Shown piece after piece: positions 52,561 to 61,762 of a stretch of DNA of 64,000 nucleotides (the first letter of the stretch is position 1; each line of letters opens with the position of its first letter). Made by a program: the position numbers and the translations under genes. The stretch comes from Arsenophonus sp052171275 (GTDB lineage: Bacteria > Pseudomonadota > Gammaproteobacteria > Enterobacterales > Enterobacteriaceae). Under the pieces are notes generated by a model, which did not search any database, was not told where the DNA came from, and saw only the letters and a program-made list of their open reading frames with translations. The stretch covers positions 806,001 through 870,000 of the forward strand of contig CM125795.1 in NCBI GenBank assembly GCA_052171275.1, read 5' to 3'.

Positions 52561-53090
52561 GCATTAAATCTTGTTATATTTTAGTTTAAAATAGTAAAAT
52601 AATTTTATAAAAAATATATTAATAGATATAGATTATTGATTTTTAATATAAAAAGTATTTTTAACTTAATTATATAATAATCGTACAATTAAATTATTGT
52701 AATATTATTTTATCAAACTAGTAATATATATGGATTAAAATATTTTTTTTAATCACTTAATATTATAAGATTTTTTAATAAAAAATCTTATATTTTATTT
52801 ATTTAAGATAATTAAATCTAATTTTTAGATGAGATTAGTATTAGATTTAATCTAATATTTTTTATTATAAAGTAAATGGATATTAGCAGTTTAATTTTTG
52901 ATGCTTATAAAATACTATGTTTGTTATTATTTTATAATAATTATTTTTTATTATTTTGTTATTAATTAACATTTAATTATTATTGATTATTTGTGGAATA
53001 TACTTAAATTAAATTTAACTTATTAAAACAATAAAGTAATATTAATAAAATTATTCTTAAATTTGTTATTTATTCGAGATGGAGTAAACA
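52561..53090. other. Non-coding gap between dnaQ and tkt
   Basis: No gene seen. It holds the hairpin at 52764-52792 and, at its right end, the tkt leader. Confidence 0.5.
52764..52792 (+). terminator. Possible dnaQ terminator
   Basis: 14-nt arms TATAAGATTTTTTA and exact complement around one base, giving about a 12-bp stem, 203 nt beyond dnaQ, followed by TTTTATTT. Confidence 0.45.
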
Positions 53091-55085
53091 ATGATTAGTC
53101 GTAAAATACTTGCTAATGTTATTCGTTTCCTCAGTATTGATACAGTGCAGAAAGCGAAATCAGGACATCCAGGAACACCAATGGGAATGGCTGATATTGC
53201 TGAAGTACTCTGGCGTACTTTTATGAATCATAATCCAGTTAATCCAAATTGGATAAATCGTGATCGTTTTGTATTATCTAATGGTCATGGATCTAGTCTA
53301 CTTTATAGTTTATTACATCTTACAGGATATGATTTAACAATTAAAGAATTAAAAAAGTTTCGACAACTTTACTCAAAAACTCCAGGTCATCCTGAATATA
53401 ATTATACTCCGGGTGTTGAAACGACAACTGGACCATTGGGACAAGGAATCGCAAATGCTGTGGGATTTGCTATTGCTGAACGAACGTTAGCTGCACAATT
53501 TAATCGTCAAAACCATCATATTATTGATCATTATACTTATGTTTTTGTAGGTGATGGTTGTATGATGGAAGGGATTTCTCATGAAGTTTGCTCATTAGCC
53601 GGTACGTTAAAATTAGGTAAACTAATTGCTTTTTATGATGATAATGGTGTTTCGATTGATGGTCATGTAAAAGGTTGGTTTACAGATAAAACATATCAGC
53701 GTTTTATTGCCTATCGTTGGCATGTTATTAAAGATATTGATGGTCATAATCATGATGAAATCAAGTCAGCGATAGAAGAAGCTCATAAAGTTACGGATAA
53801 ACCATCTTTATTAATATGTAAAACAATAATTGGTTATGGATCTCCTAACAAAGCTGGATCTAAAGAAGCACATGGCTCACCATTAGGTGAAGCTGAAATT
53901 GCAGAAATTCGAATAGCACTAAATTGGCCGCATCCTCCTTTTGAAATACCAGAAGAAATTTATCAAGCATGGGACGCTCGTGAAATCGGTCAAAAGAAAG
54001 AAGAGGCTTGGCGTGAAAAGTTTTCTTATTATCAACAATCTTTTCCACAACTTTCTGATGAATTTATGCGCCGTATAAAAGGTATATTGCCAGATAATTG
54101 GAAAATTATTGTTAATGATTTAGTCATAAAACTACAATGTAACCCTGCCAATATTTCTAGTCGAAAAGCTTCGCAAAATATTTTAGAAACCATTGGTAAA
54201 GAGTTACCTGAGCTTTTAGGTGGTTCTGCTGATTTATCTTCTAGTAATTTAGTTATGTGGTCAAATTCTAAATCGATAAACGATGTTTTATCTGGTAATT
54301 ATATTCATTATGGTGCACGTGAATTCGGTATGTCAGCGATTATGAATGGAATCGCATTACATGGCGGTTTCATACCATATGGTGCAACATTTTTAATGTT
54401 TCTCGAATACGCACGTAATGCAGTACGTATGGCTGCATTGATGAAAATTCGTAGTATTTTTATTTATACTCATGATTCTATTGGTTTAGGTGAGGATGGT
54501 CCAACTCATCAACCTATTGAACAATTAGCTAATTTACGAATGACACCTAATATGAGTACTTGGCGTCCTTGTGATCAAGTTGAGTCTGTTATTGCATGGC
54601 AATATGCGATTGAAAATAGTGAAGGACCTAGTGCGTTGATTTTTTCTCGTCAAAAGCTTAATCAGCAATCACGTGATATTAAACAGTTAAGTAATATTAT
54701 TAAAGGAGGTTATATTCTTAAGGATAGTAAAACATTACCGGTACTCATTTTAATTGCAACAGGTTCAGAAGTTGAATTAGCAGTTAAGGCTTATGAACAA
54801 TTAACTATAGATGGTTATAATGTACGTGTAGTTTCTATGCCATCAACTGATGTTTTTGATAAACAAAAGATCTCTTATCGTGAATTCGTATTACCTTCGT
54901 CTATTAGATTACGACTTGCTGTTGAGGCTGGTATTGCTGATTATTGGTATAAATATGTTGGTATAGAAGGTGCAATTATTGGTATGCATAGATTTGGCAT
55001 GTCAGCACCATCTGATGTTTTATTTAAAGAATTTGGTTTTAATGTAGAAAATTTGATTGCTAAGGCTAAATCTTTATTACAATAA
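53091..55085 (+). CDS. tktA: Transketolase
   Basis: Transketolase moves two-carbon units in the non-oxidative pentose phosphate pathway with thiamine diphosphate. The 664 residues match E. coli TktA (663) from end to end: KSGHPGTPMGMADIAEVLWR, the ThDP signature GDGCMMEGISHEV followed by FYDDN, GGSADLSSSNL, YTHDSIGLGEDGPTHQP and the C-terminal ATGSEVELAV. GGAG about 7 nt before the ATG is a good ribosome site. It precedes a decayed epd and then pgk-fbaA; tkt-epd-pgk-fba is a common enterobacterial cluster. The symbol tktA rather than tktB is by position. Confidence 0.96.
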   Translation: MISRKILANVIRFLSIDTVQKAKSGHPGTPMGMADIAEVLWRTFMNHNPVNPNWINRDRFVLSNGHGSSLLYSLLHLTGYDLTIKELKKFRQLYSKTPGHPEYNYTPGVETTTGPLGQGIANAVGFAIAERTLAAQFNRQNHHIIDHYTYVFVGDGCMMEGISHEVCSLAGTLKLGKLIAFYDDNGVSIDGHVKGWFTDKTYQRFIAYRWHVIKDIDGHNHDEIKSAIEEAHKVTDKPSLLICKTIIGYGSPNKAGSKEAHGSPLGEAEIAEIRIALNWPHPPFEIPEEIYQAWDAREIGQKKEEAWREKFSYYQQSFPQLSDEFMRRIKGILPDNWKIIVNDLVIKLQCNPANISSRKASQNILETIGKELPELLGGSADLSSSNLVMWSNSKSINDVLSGNYIHYGAREFGMSAIMNGIALHGGFIPYGATFLMFLEYARNAVRMAALMKIRSIFIYTHDSIGLGEDGPTHQPIEQLANLRMTPNMSTWRPCDQVESVIAWQYAIENSEGPSALIFSRQKLNQQSRDIKQLSNIIKGGYILKDSKTLPVLILIATGSEVELAVKAYEQLTIDGYNVRVVSMPSTDVFDKQKISYREFVLPSSIRLRLAVEAGIADYWYKYVGIEGAIIGMHRFGMSAPSDVLFKEFGFNVENLIAKAKSLLQ

Positions 55086-55105
55086 TTAACAAAAATAACA
55101 TGAAT

Positions 55106-55132
55106 AATCATATTAATTAATTTAATATGATT
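55106..55132 (+). terminator. AT-rich hairpin after tkt
   Basis: Perfect 10-bp stem AATCATATTA with its complement and a 7-nt loop, 20 nt beyond the tkt stop, followed by AGATGTATTTTC. Weak but correctly placed. Confidence 0.4.
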
Positions 55133-55305
55133 AGATGTATTTTCATATCTAATTTATTTAAATTAAATTAATAGTTACCTCAATTATTATTAACAGTCTA
55201 TTTATTGATTGAAATAATATTTTTATCATTCAAAAAAAGGTTATAATTATAAAATCTATAATTATTAAATATTTTGATATTTAACAAATTAATTAATAAA
55301 TCTAA

Positions 55306-56310
55306 ATGATAATATATATAATTAAAGTATAAATTTAATAATTTTGGTTAAAAATTGTAGGAAATTAGCTAATAAAGCATTTTTATTTTAAATAAATAAA
55401 AATTATTTCATTATTAAAATAAACAAAATTATAATGTAAAAATAGATAATTATTTTATTAATAAAAATTAATAATAGCAATTATTCAATTATTTTTCTTA
55501 AATAATAACTTATAAATGATAGATTATTAATACATTGATTTTTTATAAATTTAAGATTTTAAATTTTCATTAGGTTAATATTAATAATTAATATTAATGC
55601 GTTATTATATTTTATATGGTTCATAGATGTAAATAAGATGGACATTATTAAATATATTTATATAGTTGAAAAATAGTTTTTTATTTTTACATCATAAGTC
55701 AGCTAATATTGATTAAATTAATTGGTTATAATATTAATTGAAATTAATTTGAAAGCAGTTATAAATTAATATCAAAAATATAATATATACTAATTATATC
55801 ATTTCTATAATAAAATATTAGATATTACTTTAAGTATTAATTTTGATATTCTGATAATAATTAATCTTATAATAAATGATTCAATCTGGTTATTATTTTT
55901 GAAGATTAAATTTAGACTAAATAAATACCATTTATGAATATATTTATTTATTTTGATAAAGAATTAAATTATATCAAAATATATAAATATTTTAAAATTC
56001 AAAAATATTTTTTAGGTAATATCAGTTATAAGATAACCGTTTAATGTGAAAAATTGTTTATCTAAATATAAAATAAAATATAAAACATAATTAAAACATA
56101 AATTAATTGTTGTAAGAATCATAAAAAAATTTGTTTCATGATATAGTTTATTACATTTAATTATCGTTATCATCAATAGATTTAATTATATCTATAGATA
56201 ACTTTATCTATAGATAAGTATTCATAGACGAATCAATTGACATCATCTCATTAAAATTTTACTTTGTTTTGATATTTAAATATGATTTTATTAATCGTTA
56301 ATTTTATATA
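55306..56310 (+). pseudogene. epd: Decayed epd (erythrose-4-phosphate dehydrogenase), relic
   Basis: Three collinear pieces remain between tkt and pgk. At 55306-55365 the DNA follows the start of Epd (KV.I..FG, for RVAINGFG), with frameshifts. At 55789 codons read TNYIISIIKY, against TNCIIPVIKLL, just after the catalytic cysteine; measured from the start this is codon 161 where 157 is expected. At 56244 codons read HLIKILLCFDI, against HLIKTLVWCDNE, followed by remains of GFANRM. Total length equals an intact epd. Loss would remove the Epd route to pyridoxal phosphate. Confidence 0.75.
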
Positions 56311-56435
56311 AAATTAACGATTATTGCTTAATGATTTCAATAAATTTATCTATTGATAAACAGTATAAGACAACATAATTTCTTATATAATTTAAAAAAA
56401 TTAATAATTTAGAGAATAAACAAAGAGGATTCACC

Positions 56436-57599
56436 ATGTCTGTAATTAAGATGACTGATTTAGATTTATCTGGTAAAAAGATATTTATCAGAGCTGACCT
56501 AAATGTTCCTGTCAAAAATGGAAAAGTTATATCTGATATGAGAATTTGCGCTTCCTTGCCGACGATTGAAATCGCTTTAAAACAAGGAGCAAAAGTAATG
56601 GTAACATCTCATTTAGGTCGTCCAATTGAAGGTGAATATAATGAGGAATTTTCATTAAAACCAATTGTAGATTATTTAGCAAATAAGCTCAATTATCCTG
56701 TTCGGTTGGTAATAGATTATATAAATGGAGTTGAAGTTAATAATGGTGAATTAGTAGTTCTTGAGAATGTAAGATTCAATAGAGGGGAAAAAAATGATGA
56801 TGAAACTTTATCTAAGCAATATGCTGCTCTTTGTGATATCTACGTTATGGATGCATTTAGTACAGCTCATCGTGCTCAAGCATCAACTCATGGTGTAGCA
56901 AAATTTGCACCTATAGCATGTGCTGGATCATTATTATTTTCTGAAATATATGCATTGAATAAAGCATTAAAAGAACCTGCTCGACCAATGGTTGCAGTCG
57001 TTGGTGGCTCAAAAGTCTCTACTAAACTAACAGTTTTAGATTCTTTAGCTAAAATAGCAGATCAAATTATTGTTGGGGGAGGTATAGCTAATACTTTTAT
57101 TGCTGCTAAAGGACATAAAGTTGGATGTTCTTTGTATGAAGATGATTTAATTCAAGAAGCAGAAAAATTGTTATCAACTTGTGATATTCCAATACCAACT
57201 GATGTTCGTGTAGCTACTGAGTTTTCTGAAAGTGCAGCTGTAATAATGAAATCTGTTAATGATATTAAAGATGATGAACAGATTTTAGATCTAGGTGATG
57301 AAACTGCCGAAAATTTTGCTTTTATCCTTAAAAAGGCAAAAACAATTTTATGGAATGGTCCAGTTGGTGTTTTTGAATTCCCTAATTTTCGTCATGGTAC
57401 TGCAGTAATTGCGCAAACAATTGCAGATAGTGAAGCTTTTTCTATTGTAGGTGGTGGAGATACATTAGCTGCTATTGATTTATTTGGTATTGCGAATAAA
57501 ATTTCTTATATTTCTACAGGAGGCGGTTCTTTTCTTGAATTTATGGAAGGTAAAAAATTACCTGCAATTATTATATTAGAGGAACGATCAAAACAGTGA
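56436..57599 (+). CDS. pgk: Phosphoglycerate kinase
   Basis: Pgk makes ATP from 1,3-bisphosphoglycerate. It is 387 residues, exactly as in E. coli. Substrate-binding stretches RADLNVPVK, SHLGRP and LENVRFNRGE, and the nucleotide-binding GGSKVSTKL, WNGPVGVFE and GGGDTLAAI, are intact. One unusual change: DAFSTAHR at 139-146 has Ser142 where the family nearly always has Gly. AGAGGA (56424-56429) is well placed. fbaA follows after 69 bp on the same strand. Confidence 0.97.
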   Translation: MSVIKMTDLDLSGKKIFIRADLNVPVKNGKVISDMRICASLPTIEIALKQGAKVMVTSHLGRPIEGEYNEEFSLKPIVDYLANKLNYPVRLVIDYINGVEVNNGELVVLENVRFNRGEKNDDETLSKQYAALCDIYVMDAFSTAHRAQASTHGVAKFAPIACAGSLLFSEIYALNKALKEPARPMVAVVGGSKVSTKLTVLDSLAKIADQIIVGGGIANTFIAAKGHKVGCSLYEDDLIQEAEKLLSTCDIPIPTDVRVATEFSESAAVIMKSVNDIKDDEQILDLGDETAENFAFILKKAKTILWNGPVGVFEFPNFRHGTAVIAQTIADSEAFSIVGGGDTLAAIDLFGIANKISYISTGGGSFLEFMEGKKLPAIIILEERSKQ

Positions 57600-57668
57600 T
57601 TATATATGAAGAAAGTGACAAGTGATATTGATTTATATCATACCTGTTTAATAATAAGGATTTATATC

Positions 57669-58748
57669 ATGTCCAAGCTTTTAGATTTTATAAAACCAGG
57701 TGTTATTACTGGTGATGATCTGCAAGAAATTTTTTTTGTTGCAAAAGAGAATAAATTTGCAGTACCAGCAGTTAATTGTGTAGGTACTGATTCGATTAAT
57801 GCTGTTTTAGAAACTGCTGCTAAAGTTTGTTCTCCAATAATTATTCAATTTTCTAATGGTGGTGCTGAGTTTATTTCTGGTAAGGGATTAAAAACGATAG
57901 GTCAAGAGGCTGCAATTTTAGGAGCAATTTCAGGTGCTCATCATGTACATCAAATGGCAAAACATTACGGTGTGGCAGTGATTTTGCATACAGATCATTG
58001 TAAACGTAAACTACTTCCTTGGATTGATGGTTTATTATCTGCTGATGAAGAGTATTATAAGATAAATGGTAAACCGTTATTTTCATCCCACATGATTGAC
58101 TTATCTGAAGAACCATTAGTAGAGAATATTGAAGTTTGTTCTCAATATTTACAACGAATGAAAAAAATGGAGATGACATTAGAAATTGAGTTAGGTGCTA
58201 CTGGTGATGAAGAATATAACAATAATAATAATGAGTTAAATAGTCCATCTTTTTATACACAACCTAAAGATGTAGCTTATGCTTATGAGCAATTAAGTAA
58301 AATTAGTCATCAATTTACTATTGCAGCATCATTTGGTAATGCACATGGTGTTTATAAATTAGGTAAAGTTCAATTAATACCACAGATTCTTAATTATTCA
58401 CAAAAATATGTTGAAAAGAAATTTAACTTATCAACAAAAAATAATTTGAATTTTGTTTTCCATGGTGGTTCAGGTTCTTCTGCTGAAGAACTTAAAGAAG
58501 CAATCAGTTATGGTGTTGTAAAAATGAATATCGATACTGATACTCAATGGGCGATTTGGGAAGGTATTTTGAATTATTATAAGAAAAATGGAGGTTATTT
58601 ACAAAGCCAATTAGGTAATCCAGATGGTGAATATAAACCTAATAAGAAATATTACGATCCTCGTGTTTGGCTTCGAGTAGGTCAAACTTCCATGATTGAG
58701 CGTTTAGAACTTGCATATAAAGAATTAAATTGCATCAATGTTTTTTAA
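57669..58748 (+). CDS. fbaA: Class II fructose-bisphosphate aldolase
   Basis: FbaA splits fructose 1,6-bisphosphate using a zinc ion. I start at the ATG at 57669 (AAGGA at 57657-57661), which gives 359 residues as in E. coli and the matching MSKLLDFIKPGVITGDDLQ; the frame is open 21 codons further back, without similarity. Zinc and catalytic residues are present: Asp109-His110 (LHTDHC), Glu181-Glu182, His226 (FGNAHGVY) and His265 (FVFHGGSGS). A run of five Asn (184-188) replaces the variable loop of E. coli, coded by AAT/AAC repeats, typical of AT-driven drift. Confidence 0.97.
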   Translation: MSKLLDFIKPGVITGDDLQEIFFVAKENKFAVPAVNCVGTDSINAVLETAAKVCSPIIIQFSNGGAEFISGKGLKTIGQEAAILGAISGAHHVHQMAKHYGVAVILHTDHCKRKLLPWIDGLLSADEEYYKINGKPLFSSHMIDLSEEPLVENIEVCSQYLQRMKKMEMTLEIELGATGDEEYNNNNNELNSPSFYTQPKDVAYAYEQLSKISHQFTIAASFGNAHGVYKLGKVQLIPQILNYSQKYVEKKFNLSTKNNLNFVFHGGSGSSAEELKEAISYGVVKMNIDTDTQWAIWEGILNYYKKNGGYLQSQLGNPDGEYKPNKKYYDPRVWLRVGQTSMIERLELAYKELNCINVF

Positions 58749-58793
58749 CTAAAAATATTTTTTATTTGAATTGTTTAATTAAAATGGTTTTTA

Positions 58794-58812
58794 TTATCAT
58801 TAATAATGATAA
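58794..58812 (+). terminator. Possible fbaA terminator
   Basis: 8-bp stem TTATCATT/AATGATAA with an AAT loop, 45 nt beyond fbaA. No T-run after the stem, so weak. Confidence 0.35.
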
Positions 58813-61639
58813 ATTAAATAACTATCTGATGTTTGATTCATATGATAAGAATTTATTTATTAATAAATAAAAAATTTATAATATATATTTCTGTTATTAT
58901 TAATAGAATTATGTTAGTTCTATACATTTAAATATTATAGATATATAAATTATATGGTATCCAAATATAAATAAAATATTTATAAGATAAAAGATATTAT
59001 AATACTTAATATGATAAACTTAATAGGATTAATATCTACATATAATAATTATATTATATAATATATAGATTATGTTATAGATATTTTTGTTGAAACTATA
59101 ATAATAGATTAAGAATAATTTTATTAGAAATATTTTATATATAACATTTATTAATATAAAAATATGAATATCATTATTTATATAAAATATATAATATAAT
59201 AATTATTATAAATAGTATTTAATAAAAAATATATAATTTAATTTATTTTTTCTTTAAAAAGAAATTAAATATCGATTAAAATTTATAATAAAATATAAAA
59301 TATTATAAGAATTTTATTAATAAAAATTATTAATATTTTATCTAAAGTTAAATTAGATGGTTTTTAAAAAAAAATTTTTCTAAAATTAATTAATATTATA
59401 ACAAAAAGTATATTTTATTTAAATTTATTTTTAATTAAGATAATTATATATATTTTCAGTATTTAACAATTAGATAAATGTTATTATATGTTATAAAGAT
59501 AAAAATATGAGTACTTAGAAATTTTATATTAGATTAATTTTTTATTATTATTTTAAATAAATTAAAATAGATTATTTAAAAAATGATTTTTTCTTATAAG
59601 AAATTATAGTAAAATGGTTTACTATAGGTATATGGTTTATTTAAAGAATTTATTAAAATATTAATTTTATTTTATTAATAATGACTAGTTTATTAAATTA
59701 ATTATTTTTCAATTGTTCGTATTTTAATTTATTAATTTGTTAACTTATTTTCTTTAAAATATTTAGATTTTTAACTATATTATCTTATTTATTTATAATA
59801 AATATTTATTTGAATTAGGATATTGTTTATTATAAATAAAATTCCTTAAAAATAAAAAAATAATATCAATATAGACATTATTAATGGAAATTTACAAACA
59901 AATGTTTAAAAATAATAAAATATATTTTTATTAAATCTAATAATATTTATCATTATATTAATAGTATAATTTTAAAAAATACTATATAAAATATTTATTT
60001 TATAATAATTTTTTATATTTCTAATTTCAGTATAAATAACGATTTATAAAGTTAATTCTTAAATAAATATAATATTATTGATAGATAGAAAATCTACATA
60101 TAGTATATATGAAATAATATCTTGAATATATAAATTTTTTAATAAAAAAAGAATAACATTAATAATTTATTAGATTCCAATTAATTTAATAATTATTGTT
60201 GATAAAAAAAGATTATTTGATCATATATTATTTTTTATGAATTCATAAGATATAAATTATTATTTATTTGATTTATTCTATTCTTTAAAAAATATATATT
60301 TTGTCAAAGTTAACTAATTTTCAAAATTTAATTATTTTATCTAAAATTTAACTATGTTATTTTATTATCATCAATTATTGGATAGATAAAATTTATTGAT
60401 TAGTTAGTTTTAACTGATTTTTTTATATTTCTATTTTATTTCAATCATTAATAATTTATTTAATTAAAAAAATCGTTATTTACCATAACTAATAATATTG
60501 AATATTTTAATTATTTTTAGTATTATAATACATATTATTAATATAAACTTTTAATGTAAAAAATAATAATTTAATTATATTTGATAATAATTTATTTTTA
60601 AATTTACAAATATTATTATATTAATAATTTTATTTTTATACTCCTTATATCTATAAAAATAAAAATAGAATAATTATTAGTTTATTTTAATTTTTATTAA
60701 ATAATTTAAAAAAAAATTCTAATTTTACTAGAATAAATTTTATTTATATTATAAAATTATGAATTTTATTTAAATAAAATTTGGTGATTATAGTATATTT
60801 AAATTTTTATTTTTATAATTTCGTATATTATTATTCATTAAATATTATTTTATTAGCATTCATAATTTATATTTAATTGAGTAAATGATTATTTAACTAT
60901 AATAATTATTATGTATTCATGTTTTAATTAAATCTATAAAAGAACTTTTATAGATTACATTTGATTTATTAATAAATTTTTTCTATTATAATTTTATTTA
61001 TTTTTTTAAAAGTTCTATTTCATTAATATAAGATAGAATAGAATAATAAAAACTTAATTTATATATAATTATATTTTCTTTAAAATATTTTATTTTTTAA
61101 AAAATAATTTAATTTTAAAAGATCTAGCTTTATTATTGATATAATATAGATAAAAATTATAAATAAAAATTTTAAATAGTAATAAAAATAACATTGATAA
61201 ATAATATTTATAATAAACATTATTTAAATTTATATTGATTTTATTATTATATTTTATATATAAAATATTTTATAAAAAATGTTAACTACTTTAATTAATT
61301 TAAAAAAATAAAATTATAAATATAAATATAAAAATTTATTTTATATTTATATTTATAATAAGTTGTTTACTAAAAAATTCAATTTTTATAAAAACTTAAA
61401 ATATTTTTATATAAATAATATTTTAAGTAAATAATTACTGATAATATCATATTTTTAGCTTATGGATTTTATGTAATTAATAAATATATTTTCTTATAAT
61501 TTCAATAATCATTATTATAATTAAATATATTTATATTTGAATATTCTTTTAATTAAAAATATTTAATATATTAATAAATACTTTTTTATATGTAAAATTA
61601 AATAAAATTTATTTAAAAATTTGATAATGATTGAATTCC

Positions 61640-61713
61640 TTATGATATTAATTATTTGATTATCATTTAATAAATAAATTTATTAAATGATAATCAAATA
61701 ATTAATATCATAA
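61640..61713. repeat. Perfect inverted repeat, 33-bp arms
   Basis: The arm 61640-61672 (starting TTATGATATTAATTATTTGA) is exactly complementary to 61681-61713, with an 8-nt loop AATAAATT. No mismatch in 33 bp, in the middle of a 5-kb stretch without genes. A further 15-bp inverted repeat follows within 8 nt. Confidence 0.85.
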
Positions 61714-61720
61714 TAATAAA

Positions 61721-61762
61721 AAAATATATTTTGTTATTATTCATAACAACAAAATATATTTT
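61721..61762. repeat. Inverted repeat, 15-bp arms
   Basis: AAAATATATTTTGTT (61721-61735) and its exact complement (61748-61762) with a 12-nt loop, directly after the 33-bp repeat. The pair repeats the tandem arrangement at 43002-43092. Confidence 0.65.

Noticed and set aside
57606..57668. 21-residue N-terminal extension of FbaA
   Set aside because: No similarity to the family, while a good ribosome site and matching start lie at 57669.
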